Of a stretch of DNA of 64,000 bases, positions 1-12,543 are shown one piece after another. The translations under genes were made by a program, and so were the position numbers. The notes below the pieces were generated by a model. That model made no database searches and was not told where the DNA came from. It saw only the letters and a list, made by a program, of their open reading frames with translations. Each line of letters opens with the position of its first letter. The stretch's first letter is position 1. The stretch comes from Otatea glauca (Eukaryota > Streptophyta > Magnoliopsida > Poales > Poaceae), in contig CM070726.1 in the NCBI GenBank assembly GCA_036346275.1, forward strand, positions 27,625,410 to 27,689,409, written 5' to 3'.

Positions 1-1488
1 GACAACTATGTGTACCCCAAGCTTGCATGGATAAGTACCATAAAATATGTGGGGATTTTTGAGTCACAATCCTGGTTGTCTAGTGTCCAAGATAAAGAGG
101 AATCAATTCAAACTCTTGCTTTTAGAAAGGACATCAATTCAAATCACAAAAGTCACTTTCAGAAAAGCAAAAGCAGAATTCCCAGAACTTGTCCTCAATT
201 TGCACAGGAGGTTGGTGGGTTCTGTAGCTCACAAAATTTTGAGACTTTTTCTCCCTGTGAGCATCAGAGTCTTGAAGAACTCCACCAAATTTCTCCTCAA
301 AAAGCCTTACAGAAAAAACACGAAAAATTGAAGAACACAGTCTGGTCAAGAACTTCGAGCAGAACGTTTGGGGCTCGGTTTTCACCTCATGGCGCCCAAA
401 CGGTACAACAAGTGAACTCCAAAATTTTTCTGCAAGCGGATATCAGAGTCCCTCACCTCCTCCAATCAGAATCACTCAAAAATGATTTTTTTATATTTTT
501 ACAAAAATCAAACACTGACTGCTGAGCGAAGAACAAGTTCAGAACAAAGTTGGAACTTGAAAGAAAAGATGTTCTCTACTCAATCCAAGAGTGCAAAAGA
601 GATGTAAAACCATATGAACACACTCAAAACATCCAAGAACAGCAGCATTTAGAAGGAGGGGAGGAAATCCAAATTACTTGAAAGTAAATTGCGGGAATGT
701 AATTGCGAGAAAGTAAATGCTGAATTTAAATTGCGTAAAGTAAAGACATAATGTAAATGCGCAAAATAAATTCAGAGGTGGATGAATAAAACTTTCATTT
801 CTGGAAGGGGAGGTTACAAAGCCTCACATTCATGTGGGCAAAGCTCAAATGAGCATCAAAACCTCAACACCTTCAAGGGAAGGAGGCTACCCTCCACCCC
901 TATTTATACTACTCTTGGGCCACCTACCACCCTTGGATGAGTCCTCAACCCTAGAGTACTCATCTAAGGGCTAGGATTAACCCACACACACAGCCATGCA
1001 AGGGCTAACCCAAAACCCACACACATACCGGGTTTTCTTGCACGGTTTTCAAAGCATACTACCTAGACCCGCTAACCTATCAACTAGACCTCAATCCGAC
1101 GGTCCTCATTGATCCACGCGCATCTAGCTAGCATCATCTCCTTTCCTTGTCTTCTTGACTTGCCGGACTCCGTCTCCGATCATCTTCCGCGATCTCCCAA
1201 CCGTCTGGACCTCCGACGCCTCGCCTAGTCCCGGTCATCCTTCGCCTCACCATGACCTAGCACCGTCGTCCTGCAACCATCAAAAACAAGGAAACTCCTC
1301 ACATAGCAATGCCCACAAAGATGTGCAATAAACCATGCAACTCACCACTACCGTGTCCATACGGCGGTACAACTCAAATTGCTTCATTTTGAAAATCAAT
1401 CCAAATCAAACTCAAACTTGAGCACACCTTGCTCAAATAAAGTCAAATACTCATCACAAACATGGATGGACCTCCACATGGTCCTTCA
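1..1488 (-). repeat. Element A 3' LTR (left end outside window)
   Basis: It matches 9267-10869 almost throughout and lacks about the first 120 bases of that copy because of the window edge. It ends at 1488 in GGTCCTTCA, directly followed by the purine tract of the minus-strand element. A TATA-like box lies at 900-908. A run of degenerate 13-15-bp AT-rich units lies at about 671-772 and has one unit more than in the 5' LTR. Confidence 0.93.
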
Positions 1489-1502
1489 ATCTCCCCCTTG
1501 AT
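1489..1502 (-). promoter_or_regulatory. Element A polypurine tract
   Basis: On the minus strand this reads as a purine run (CAAGGGGGAGAT) ending exactly at the LTR start TGAAGG. This is the expected plus-strand primer site. The same tract is found in element C at 62541-62552. Confidence 0.85.
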
Positions 1503-3323
1503 GAGTATATTGACAAACCACGCAAAAGGCATAAATTTGAGTTTGAAGAAAATGAAGAAGAAAGCAATTTTTAGTTGCAAAGTCAAACTTGGTCCAAAGA
1601 TAGAAATTAAATTAAACCATGACCAAGTTGACGAAGAGGAATTTAGATTTTAGAGTTAAATTTAACAAAGAGCAAGTTTTCAACAAAAACTCTAAAATCC
1701 AACTAAACATGTCAAATGTGATTATGAGATTATGATCCAATGTAAGTAGTAGCATAGTTTTACAAAGATCATAATAACCAAATAAGCATTCACATTTTTA
1801 TCTTTTTAGTGATGCCTTTTCTACGTTATCTCCCCCTTTTGGCAATATAGGCATCAATTTTTTTTTATTTATGCATGAAATGCAATCGAAAGAGCTTTGA
1901 GGATTATCCAATTGATCAAAATGGAAGGATATTACACCAAGCTTGTCAATTTGAAGATGACTAAACTAAGACATGTCCAAGTGCAAATACGAGCTTAGTT
2001 TTGAATATTTCATTTTAGCAAGAATTGACAAGTGCAACACTTAGCTTTAGTTTCAAAAATAGAAGAATAGCCACTCTAAGGATCAAAAGGAAAACCTAGA
2101 GTTCAACCTACTCAACACGTTGGGGAATCTAGAAGAGCATACAAGGTCCTTGGGCTCATTTATCACTTAATGCAAATTTTGATTTATCATCATACAAGAC
2201 ATAGCGGGTGCAAATGTTTGACATTATTTGCATTCTTTACCCACATATGTCTTTGTTTTTAATTTATTTGCATTTTCTTTTGACAACCAATTGACTCAAG
2301 CCGTATCGACCATCTCAAGATGAGCTCTTAAGAGGATGGTCTAGGTCAAACACGATGTATTCCAAGTTCATCCCAAGTGCAATGGGAAGCGGTCTTGTGA
2401 ATACAAGGTGTTGAGTCGTATGTGCACAAGAAGAGTCAATTTTGTTTAATTTTCATTTTTAGCACAACGATTCATGAGCAATTGAAGGACTCTGCATGGA
2501 TCAAACTAGTTTCACCCAAGTTGCTATAGGGACTCTAGAGAACTCCTAAATTTCTCAAGTTATGGCACAAACCTCTAGAGAAGAAACCTAGCAAGTAAAA
2601 GCAACAAGTTTCATCAAGTTTTTCATTTAAGGCTTATTTCATTTTTAAGCTTAGCAAGTTAAATGAACTTGGACATACCTAAGCTAGTGATTTTCTTCAA
2701 ATGATGTAGCATGGTGTATAGCATGAAGAAGAAATCAATTGCATAATAGACAAAGCTCATAAAACAGAAAATGCAGTCTAAATGCAATGCATGAACAGAT
2801 CCCAAACTCCCCCTCAACAGATGAATCAATTTTAAGCTCAAATCTGGTTAAAGTTGAGTTATTATCAAGATTAGGCATAAAGAAAACCCGAATGAACTCA
2901 ATAATAACCAGAAAAAGCAGAATGAGGAGAAGAAGTCGAGAAGCGCAAAACTGGATGGCTATAGAGCATAGAAAAGATAGAAGAGACTCACTACGGCTCG
3001 GACTCGCTCTTATCTTCCCAATGGTGACATAGGAAGGCGACTCTAGATCCCAACTAAGGAGTGCACACAGACCACTGTCTACCAGGAGGCCCAATACCGC
3101 TAGACTTATAAGGCTGTGAGGAACTCAACCTAGAGAGAAGAGAGACGACTAATCACGCATGATAGCAACCTAAAGCACAAGATAAGAGGTCAATGCAAGG
3201 CATGCCGAAGTCTAAGTGAGTGAACTCAACTCAAGAAAACAAGCCCAAAGTCACCCGGAAGAAACACAAAGAAAAGAAAAGTGGAAGAAAACATATAATA
3301 CATAATATACAAACCAGCTCCCC
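1489..3323 (-). other. Element A region between pol and 3' LTR
   Basis: This 1.8-kb stretch has no gene I can recognise. It aligns with 60714-62552 of element C, so it is a constant part of the family. Besides the terminal tract, three inner purine-rich motifs (minus strand) lie at about 1829-1840, 2806-2818 and 3318-3328. A minus-strand open frame of about 119 codons (3094-2735) has no ATG at its left end and encodes a strongly hydrophobic stretch of about 20 residues that could span a membrane. The equivalent frame in C is broken by stops, so a conserved product is not supported. Confidence 0.6.
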
Positions 3324-6300
3324 TCACGAAAGGCCGTAAGGGCTCACGACTCCAAGCTCACTCCTCAAGGCAACAAATCTGGAGCTATCCAAAGGCTTGG
3401 TGAAAATATCGGCTAACTGAAGGTCACTCTCTCGAATCAAGAGCGATATCTCCCTTCTCCACATGGTCTCTAAGGAAGTGATATCTAATATCAATGTGCT
3501 TGGTCCGGGAATGTTGCACTGGGTTTTTAGCAATGCAAATAGCTGAAGTGTTGTCACAGAAAAGTGGCACACTCTCTATCTCTAACCCATAGTCCCGTAA
3601 GGTCGATCTCATCCAGAGCACCTGGCTACAGCAACTGGCTGCAGCAACATACTCGGCCTCAGCGGTGGACTGTGCAACCCCAGACTGCTTCCTAGATGAC
3701 CAAGAAACAAGAGAAGTGCTAATGAATTGGCAAGTGCGGAAGTGCTCTTCCTATCTATCCTGACCCGACAAAGTCGGCATCGAAAAGGCTCTAAGAGATA
3801 GACAAGAAGGCGAAGAGTACCAAATACCATAATCGGTGGTAGCACGAAGGTACTGAAGATGCGCTTGATCGCTGGCGCGTGAGAGGCGCGAGGAGAAGCT
3901 TGAAATCGAGCGCACGACACACAGCAAAATGTATGTCGGCCTCAAGCGGTGAGATACAAGAGGAGCCGATCATGCTCCGAAACTCCTTTTGATCAGCAGG
4001 CTCACCATCCTCATCGGGCTCGAGGACAGCAGTGGTGGCCATAGGAGTCATCATCGGCTTCCCATCAGACATGTCGAAACGCCTCAGGAGGTCACGGGTA
4101 TATTTGCCTTGATGCAAGAAAGTACCCTCCCGAGTCTGCTTGATTTGGAAGCCAAGAAAGTAGCTCAACTCGCCCATCATACTCATCTCAAACTCTGTGC
4201 TCATCACCTCGTAAAACCGAGACACAAGCGAATGAGATGAGCCACCAAAATTATATCGTCCACATAAACGGACAAGAAGAAAATGAGACTCATGGTGTCG
4301 ATGAAGCGAGTTTTGTCTACTATGCCCATTTTGAAGTCATGGTGAGAAGATAAGACTTGAGCCTCTCATACCATGCTCGGGGGCTGCTTGAGTCCATACA
4401 AAGCTTTGGAGAGCTTGTATACATGACTCGGAAACTTAGGGTTCTCGAATCCTGGAGGTTGTTTGACATAAACCTCTTCCTCAATATAGCCATTGAGGAA
4501 TGCACTCTTGACATCCATTTGATAGAGCTTGAAGCCCTGGGATGCAGAGAATGCAAGCAGGATCCTAATAGCCTCTAGTCTAGCTACGGGGGCAAAGGTC
4601 TCCTCAAAGTCAAGACCCTCAACCTGAGAAAAACCCTGTGCAACTAGCCTAGCCTTGTCGCGAATGACAACCCCATCCTCACTCTGCTTGTTTTGAACAC
4701 CCACTTGGTCCCAATGACATTATGACCGGATGGGGCTCGACAAGCTGCCATACCTTGTTCCTCTCAAAGTTCTCAAGTTCCTCATGCATAGCATTAATCC
4801 ACGATTCATCGAATAATGCATGAGAAACATCTTTCGGCTCAAAGGAGGCAACGAAGGCGAGTGGAGGCAGGCGGACAAACTGATTTTGAGCGAGTGACGC
4901 GCTCAAGCAGATCACCAATGATCGATCGGTGGATGAGCTTCTGGATATGACGGGAGGACGTAAGCGAGTGGCCTCTACCTCATGCATGTAAGAGGTAGGA
5001 GCAGAGCCACTCATTTGAAGGAGAGTCGGAAGGCAAGGGTGGTCTCCCGAGGTGCGAGAAATGGAAACAGGAGGCACCTCGGGTATAGAGGGAACTGGAT
5101 CGGTGGAACACCATCATCTCCATCATCCTCATCTTCTACAAAGATGGTCTCGGAGGGATAAGAAGAGCTCAAACATCGAGGTCTAGCTCTGGGCTAGCCT
5201 CATCGAAGGTCACATCACAGTCTCTATGATCCTATGCGCATCAACACTCCGGACTCTATAGCTACGAGAAGAAGTCGAGTAACCTAGAAAGATACCATCA
5301 AGAGCGAGACTCAAACTTATCTAGGTTACGGACTTTAAGATAAAACACTTGCAACCAAAACGCGAAAATGAGACACACCGGGCTTTCGCCCATACCTCAA
5401 CTCATAAGAAGTGCGATGCAAATGTGCTCTCAAAACACGCGATTAGAAACATGGCAAGCGGTAGCTATAGCCTCACCCAAAACTTCCTAGAGTATCAGAC
5501 TCGTCTAGCATCGTCCCGCCATCTCAACCGTGGTCCTGTTCTTCCTTTCCACTCGCCATTCTCACGAGGGGCGAGGGAGAAGAAGCGATGCTCTAAACCG
5601 GACTCCACACAAAAACTCTCAAAGTAGGAATTCTTGAACTCCGTGCCATTATCACTGCAGATAGCTCGTAATGCACCGAGAGCTCAATAGACAACCTACT
5701 GATCAAACCCCTGAAGTGAGAAAAAGTCTCATCCTTCGAGGCCATGAAGAATACCCAAGAGAATCTAGAAAAATCATCAACGATGACAAGAACATACCAC
5801 TTCCCTCCTGCCGATCGTTGACTCTAAGCTGGACCAACGGTGTCCATATGTAAAAGCTGTCTGGTGCATCATCATCACTACGGTGATCGGAGGATGAGAA
5901 GCAGTAACCATCTTGCCATATCGGCAAGGAGAGCAAACTAAGTCTTTGACCATCTTGAGTTTGGGCAAACCCCGAATGAGATCGTGGCCGCTAACTTGGG
6001 TCAAATGATCAAAACCAATGTGACCAAGTCTTCTATGCCGAAGGAGAGATCACGGGACTCGAAGCAATCAAACATCGAAGAGAGTCTCGGAAGAAGCGGA
6101 AAAATCAGCACGAAAGACTCTCCCAAATCTAGAAATCCATAAACTAACCCTCCGATGAATCAAGGATTCTACGGGCATTACTCTTGAAGCTTACCTCGAA
6201 AGAGTCATCGATAAGTCGAGAAACAGAGAGCGAGATTGTATTGCGACTTACTTACTAAGGCAACATCTTTAAGAATGAAATTTTGGTTAATGCAGATGGT

Positions 6301-7139
6301 ACCTTTAGCAATGACTCTACCGAAGATGCATCCCCAAAAGTGATTAACTCATCACCGGGGCTCGGACTAGGAAGAGAACCAACGAGAATCTCGGTCATAT
6401 GACGAGAACAACCGAGTCAACAATCCAAACATCGCCCTTCCCATCCGATTTAACTCCGATCAAGACACAAGAGAGAAAGATGACTCAATACTGGGATAGA
6501 GTGAAGACTTAGGAACCCAATACTGAACCATACGACACCTCAGAGTACCAGCCACAGAAGAAGACCGGACTCGAGTGTCTCTCTGACGCTCAACTCTCAC
6601 ACGATCAGAGCAACTCGGTAGATAATCTAGGAGTCAAAGCTGGGTTGGCACGCCGTGGTGCAAAAGCGGACCATCCCGAAGAAGGCTGCTGGATCTCCTA
6701 CCGGAAAACACCTCACGCCGCTGATATCTACCTCGATGGGAAAAACGAGGAATATCAAGAGGACGGCGGAAAGACTGACTACGAACAGCTCTAGGACTAA
6801 AACTCGAAGAACTAGCATGAAAACCAAGTCCTGGACGCTGCCCAAAAATAGGCGACTCTCTAACCTGTCTAGAAGCAGTGTGTGTCTTAGGAGCACTCAA
6901 AGTGCAGGGATGACCACGAATACCCCTAAGAGCGACAACACGCCACACCGAGTGATCTTGGCGCGCAAGCGTAAATCTACTAGGTGACCATCCTTCTTCT
7001 GGAAGGTGCATGTGTACTTCGCCTTGCTAGAGGCGAAGCAATAGGAGTAACACCCTTACGGTCGGAAGTCCTATGGACAACCCAAAGAGACCTAAACACG
7101 GTGGTACTCACTCAGGAGCTACCACAATCTCACCACTCT
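3324..7139 (-). pseudogene. Element A pol (protease, integrase, RT, RNase H), broken
   Basis: This is the copia pol polyprotein for cDNA synthesis and integration, now in fragments. On the minus strand from the right: a second CX2CX4H-type knuckle near 7010; the protease motif WIVDS at about 6393-6426, frameshifted just after the active-site Asp-Ser; a GAG-pre-integrase block with CSPC at about 6004-5900; integrase remnants to about 5200; RT with VYVDDI at 4256-4270; and RNase H ending in TKPLDSSRFVALRSELG before the stop at 3324-3326. Frameshifts are mostly losses of one or two bases, for example at about 4375 in the RT. The RNase H codon at 3670-3672 is an intact Gln (CAG) where element C has TAG. 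The frame is too broken for a functional product as read. Confidence 0.85.
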
Positions 7140-9212
7140 TGGAGCCGCAAGACTATGGTGGGAGGATGCGCCGGCGTGCTCAAGGGATCAAATCCTAGAC
7201 CTTGATTGAATCTACTAATCTTGGATTGGTCTAGAATAAGATTGAGCTTCTTCTTGCCTCCAACAAACTTCTCGAGAGTGCTCATAAGATCGGCAATCTC
7301 GAAAGAAAGAAGCACAAGAAGAACAGGGGAAGGAGAGGAAGAAGAACCAGAAAGATGAGCTCTCTCAAGACGTGCATTTTCTCCTCAAAGACGGCTGCCT
7401 CAATCTTGAGGGCCTTACAAGAAACGCAAGGAGCATCTCTAATTCTATGGGCTTGGTCTTCTAATTTCTTCCTAAGCTCGACATGGATTTTATCCAAGTC
7501 CCCACAATCTCGAAGACATCATAAGCAATATTTTTGTGACTTATCTAGTAAGTCCTTAGCAAGTTTAGCACACTTGACATTCGTGGTTTCATTGTCAAGT
7601 TTTAATTGCTTCTGACCCTCACATGAGTATTTGGGTCCTTAGAAGCATGTGATTCAAGTTCATTGTTTCTAGCGTAAAGCTTCCTAAGGTGTTCGCTCAT
7701 GGCATCAATTTTGGCAAGCAATTTAGGGCAATTAGAGCATGATGGAGTGGAGTGAGCATGAAGAAAACTAGCCTCAACAGAATAGCATCAATGAACTAGT
7801 GATAGCATTCTTCAACCTAAGACCATCAAGTTCAACAAGCACACTATCATGTATGGTCCTTAGGTTCTCCAACTCCACAAGAATAGCATCACACAAAGAG
7901 CAATCATCGGTGACTCGGGAGGAGAAGATCTAAGTGAAGCTAACTCCGAGTCAAGGTACCTACTTCCTTCTCAAGCTCCGTACACCTAGCTCTAGCTCTA
8001 GCATGAAATTTTCCTAATTTGCGTAAAGCTTCGTTGAGCTGGTCATAGGAGGGTACCTCGTCCGAGTCATTGTAGAGCTCTGAGTCGCGATGTCGTTGGT
8101 GTCGGCCATGAAGCACATGCGGAGAAGTCGTCGCCGCCTTTCTTCTCTTGCGGATCATCCTCGCCTCGTCGCTCCATGTCTCCGTGTCGGAGAGGTTGAT
8201 GTCATCAAGCGCGGCAAGGACGCGGTGGAAGAGCTTCTTGTTCTTGGAGAAGTTGCGGTACTTCTTCTCGTCTTGCGGTTCATGAACTGGAGGCTTCTTG
8301 TTGCGGTTCTTGTCGGTGTAGTCGTTCTTGCCCGAACCGCCAACGTCATTCTTGCCCTTCTCCGGCTTGGGACAGTTCGCCGAATGTGGTTGGGGCCACC
8401 ACACTCAAGCGGTGATCATGCCACCTCTCTTCCTCTCTCTCACCCTCTTGTATGCATGAGAAAACTTGCGGCGAGAAGAGCAAGCTCATTTTCGAAATTT
8501 TTCCGATTGGTCATCGCTTAGCTCGCAAAGGCGGAAAGAGAGAAACCAATAGAAGGATCGGAAGAAGAAGATCCAATGGGATCGGTGACCAAAGCCATCG
8601 ATCGAGATTTCGTCTTCCGAGAGACGACATCGATCTCATGAGTCTTGAGGCGGAATAAAGCCCGTCAAGAGTCGAGTCGATAAGTCGGTGGTGTCCTTGA
8701 TAGTGGTCACCTTCATCTCCCAAACCCGAAGGTCGAGTGCGGTCAAGAAATGCCGAGCATTGTCCGAGTCGGGTATATGCAACCAAGCGCTCGGAGGTCG
8801 CTCAAAATCTTTGTAAACCGACCAAAACACTCGTCGAGACTCTCACCGTAGCGTTGATCAAACTTGTTGTACTCGCGCTTGAACCGTCTGCCTCACGGTT
8901 TGATTTGAGTAGAGCCCTCATGGTAAGCATCGAGGTTACCCAAATCTCGTGAGCGGAGCGAATGTGAGAAATCCTATCATACTCATCGCGGCTAAGACCA
9001 CAGTATGAGAATGTTCCTTGCCTTAGCATTCGCCTCAACGTCAACCATATTGATGGCGTGACATTTTCATCGGCAGGAACCTCATACGGAGTTTCACCTT
9101 ACGCCATATCGTAGCCCAGGCGAGTGATGTATGACTCCATCCGGGATTTCCAAAAAGAAAAATCAACTCCATTAAAGATGGGAGGCTTGGTGGAATATTT
9201 GTCCGTCGCCAT
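7140..9212 (-). pseudogene. Element A gag, broken
   Basis: This is the capsid/nucleocapsid gene of element A. The start codon is at 9212-9210, about 40 bases inside the primer site, and begins MATDKYSTKP as in element C. The first about 230 codons are a copia gag (UBN2-type) region split by frameshifts near 9040, 8800 and 8640. A CCHC knuckle lies near 8400, damaged by small indels. It is followed by an Asp/Lys-rich linker and a cysteine-containing coiled region (8090-7480), then the conserved end GGKKKLNLILDQSKISRFNQ near 7260-7210. Element C holds the same order in better condition. Confidence 0.85.
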
Positions 9213-9252
9213 GGCTCTTGAGACCGGTCAAGATCTAGAAAGAGCAGAACCG

Positions 9253-9264
9253 GCTCTAATACCA
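9253..9264 (-). promoter_or_regulatory. Element A primer binding site
   Basis: The minus strand reads TGGTATTAGAGC two bases inside the 5' LTR. This differs by one base from TGGTATCAGAGC, the site for the 3' end of plant initiator methionine tRNA. Confidence 0.9.
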
Positions 9265-9266
9265 AT

Positions 9267-10869
9267 TGAAGGACCGAAATGGCGAACAGAGGGGGGTGAA
9301 TGGTCGCAAATAAAAATTCCCCCAAAATACTCCAACAAAAACCTCGACAAGATCGCTCAAAAGGAATTGTGAAAACCCGAAAAACTAGACAACTATGTGT
9401 ACCCCAAGCTTGCATGGATAAGTACCATAAAATATGTGGGAATTTTTGAGTCACAATCCTGGTTGTCTAGTTTCCAAGATAAAGAGGAATCAATTCAAAC
9501 TCTTGCTTTTAGAAAGGACATCAATTCAAATCACAAAAGTCACTTTCAGAAAAGCAAAAGCAGAATTCCCAGAACATTGTCCTCAATTTGTACAGGAGGT
9601 TGGTGGGTTTCTGTAGCTCACAAAATTTTGAGACTTTTTCTCCCTGTGAGCATCAGAGTCTTGAAAAACTCCACCAAATTTCTCCTCAAAAAGCCTTACA
9701 GAAAAAACACGAAAAATTGAAGAACACAGTCTGGTCAAGAACTTCGAGCAGAACATTTGGGGCTCGGTTTTCACCTCATGGCGCCCAAACGGTACAACAA
9801 GTGAACTCCAAAATTTTTCTGCAGGCGGATATCAGAGTCCCTCACCTCCTCCAATAAGAATCACTCAAAAATGATTTATCTATATTTTTACAAAAATCAA
9901 ACACTGACTGCTGAGCGAAGAACAAGTTCAGAACAAAGTTGGAACTTGAAAGAAAAGATGTTCTCTACTCAATCCAAGAGTGCAAAAGAGATGTAAAACC
10001 ATATGAACACACTCAAAACATCCAAGAATAGCAGCATTTAAAAGGAGGGGAGGCAAATCCAAATTACTTGAAAGTAAATTGCGGGAAAGTAAATGCTGAA
10101 TTTAAATTGCGTAAAGTAAAGACATAATGTAAATGCGCAAAATAAATTCAGAGGTGGATGAATAAAACTTTCATTTCTGGAAGGAGGTTACAAAGCCTCA
10201 CATTCATGTGGGCAAAGCTCAAATGAGCATCAAAACCTCAACACCTTCAAGGGAAGGAGGCTACCCTCCACCCCTATTTATACTACTCTTGGGCCACCTA
10301 CCACCCTTGGATGAGTCCCTCAACCCTAGAGCACTCATCTAAGGGCTAGGATTAACCCACACACACAGCCATGCAAGGGCTAACCCAAAACCCACACACA
10401 TACCGGGTTTTCTTGCACGGTTTTCAAAGCATACTACCTAGACCCGCTAACCTATCAACTAGACCTCAATCCGACGGTCCTCATTGATCCACGCGGCATC
10501 TAGCTAGCATCATCTCCTTTCCTTGTCTTCTTGACTTGCCCGGACTCCGTCTCCGATCATCTTCCGGCGATCTCCCAACCGTCTGGACCTCCGACGCTCC
10601 TCGCCTAGTCCCGGTCATCCTTCGCCTCACCATGACCTAGCACCGTCGTCCTGCAACCATCAAAAACAAGGAAACTCCTCACATAGCAATGCCCACAAAG
10701 ATGTGCAATAAACCATGCAACTCACCACTACCGTGTCCATACGGCCGGTACAACTCAAATTGCTTCATTTTGAAAATCAATCCAAATCAAACTCAAACTT
10801 GAGCACACCTTGCTCAAATAAAGTCAAATACTCATCACAAACATGGATGGACCTCCACATGGTCCTTCA
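9267..10869 (-). repeat. Element A 5' LTR
   Basis: This is a complete LTR of 1603 bp bounded by TGAAGGACC and GGTCCTTCA, a 9-bp inverted terminal repeat. It is a direct repeat of 1-1488. A TATAAATAG box on the minus strand lies at 10274-10282. The left side adjoins the primer site and the right side adjoins gag codons of element E. Confidence 0.95.
10274..10282 (-). promoter_or_regulatory. TATA box, element A 5' LTR
   Basis: The minus strand reads TATAAATAG. The same box is found at 900-908, 23135-23143 and (as TATAAATAC) 63160-63168 in the other SIRE-like LTRs, so it is the likely family promoter. Confidence 0.75.
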
Positions 10870-12543
10870 AGATGACTGGGACGCCGCGGAAGAAGATCGT
10901 CGGCGTAAGGGTAAGGAGGTACAAACGCGGTCTCTCCGATCTCTTGGTCGCAATGTCCGTGAAGACATCTTGCAATCTAAGTTAGGAGACCAGTCTGTTT
11001 TTCGCACGCCGTTGCAAAACGTCGTCGCTTCCAAGACACTCCTTGACACACTGGACCCGATGATTGCATCGGACAGTCCGGCAGCCCCGATTGTGGCTCA
11101 CATCAAGGCCATGGTGACGGCGGCAGCGATCCAGCAAAATCGGGAGAAACCAGCAGATGAAGCGCACTCGCGCTCCCATGCGGCCACTCGTGTCGCTAGC
11201 AGTCGGACTGCACCCAGTCGAAGCGTCGGCAGTCGGCGCCACACGCCACCAACCGGGGATGCTCGCTGGATTTTCAGCCACGATCTTCGCCAGGACATCA
11301 TGGCCAGGCGGCAAGAGCGTGACGAGGAGGAAAGACGTGGACGTCGCGACGACTACGAGCGTTACGGCGCCGGCTACGGATGACGAAACGACCAAAGGTA
11401 TGACAATCGCGACAATCGCAAAAACCACCATCGCCGGGGCGGGAGTGACGACGAACACCGAGTCATTGACTCGCTGCGTCGTACCTCACCCCGACATGTA
11501 ATGGCCATCGTCGAGCTAGAGGATCGCCACGTCGGAGTCCCCCTCAGCAAGATGAAAGATCTATCGACGGAATCCGGGCGTTCACTCCCCGGCTGCGCCG
11601 AGTGGTATGGCCCGAGGGATTCAACCCCAAAGGCATCGTAAAATTCGACGGGGAGCGAGACCCGGAAGCTTGACTGCAGGTTTACCCCCTGGCAGTTAAG
11701 GCCGCCGGAGGAAACCAGACCGTCATGGCGAACTATTTGCCAGTCAATCTCAACCCTTCGACACAGGCATGGCTCACGGGCCTCCCCGCCAACTTGGTAG
11801 ACTCCTGGAGTGACCTATGTGAGCAATTCATCGCCAACTTCCAGGGAACCTATGAGAGACCTAGCACTCCATAGGACCTGTATCTGCTGCATCGAAAGAA
11901 GGACGAAACGTTGAGAGACTTCATCCGGCGCTTCATGCAAAAGAAGAACACCGTTTGGGACGTGTCCGAGGTGGTGATGGTGGCGGCCTTCCAGAAAGGG
12001 GTAAGTGATCCTGATCTAATTAAGAAAATGTCCAGGAAGCCCCCGACCTTCGTGAAAGAAATGTTTGCGTTGGCCAACCGCTACGCCACGACCTCAGATG
12101 CTCTGGCCGAGAGACAAGAAGATCGTCCCCCGCAGAAGAGCAAGGGCGATAAGCCCGAGTCCTCTAAACACAAGGACAGAAAGCGCAAGGGCGAGGAGCT
12201 GGTCGCGGTAGCCGAGCACAACCGGCCTCGAGCCGCTCGGAGGGAGGCACCCGACTACAGCACCGTCATGGAAGCGATCTGTCCTTTCCACCCCAAGGGA
12301 AAGCACGCCGCCAAGGACTGCTTCACTTTGAAGCGTTTTGCGCGCGAAAGTCAACGGCAACCGGCCCCAGCCAAGGGCGAAGCTGCTCCGGCAAAGAAGA
12401 AGGATCTCCCGGACGAAGAAGATTTCCAGGAGCCCGAGCAGGAGCTGAACTACATCTACGGGGGTGCAACAGGATACGAGTCCAAGCGAAAGCAAAAACT
12501 CACCACACGGGAGATCAATGCAGTGGAACCTGCGACCCCCTAG
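10870..12543 (+). pseudogene. Element E gag (3' part)
   Basis: This is the structural gag protein of the gypsy element, cut at its 5' side by element A. It opens in a charged, Arg-rich region (about 10870-11380). The retrotransposon gag (capsid) domain lies at about 11560-12080, with the FNPKGIVKFDGERDPEA block and TLRDFIRRFMQKK. A basic linker and a CX5HX4HX4C-like motif (CPFHPKGKHAAKDC, about 12283-12324) follow. Lesions are TGA at 11381, a frameshift near 11535, TGA at 11671, TAG at 11872 and TAG at 12541. Each stop is one transition from Arg, Trp or Gln. The frame from 11563 is the same as that of the protease and RT. Confidence 0.85.

Larger units (their letters stand above)
1..10869 (-). 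mobile_element. Element A: SIRE-like Ty1-copia retrotransposon
   Basis: The two LTRs are direct repeats (1-1488, cut by the window edge, and 9267-10869) around an internal region read on the minus strand. LTR ends are TGAAGGACC and GGTCCTTCA. The primer site adjoins the 5' LTR and a purine tract adjoins the 3' LTR. Domain order on the minus strand is gag, protease, integrase, RT, RNase H, which is copia order. The long cysteine-rich coiled gag, the RT sequence and the long gap between pol and the 3' LTR fit the SIRE lineage. The right flank continues with the gag of gypsy element E, so A was inserted there. The 5 bp after the right end (agatg, 10870-10874) should be one target duplication; the partner lies outside the window. 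The LTRs differ by only about 2% by eye, yet the coding part has a frameshift every few hundred bases. Confidence 0.9.

Noticed and set aside
2735..3094. A full env gene in the SIRE-like elements
   Set aside because: The gap is only 1.8 kb, no long frame is shared by A and C, and no signal peptide or fusion-type layout can be read. It is kept only as a low-interest observation.
8090..8521. Plus-strand frame of 143 codons over the gag of A
   Set aside because: It is the antisense shadow of the CCHC/linker part of gag. The minus-strand reading has the knuckle and matches C.
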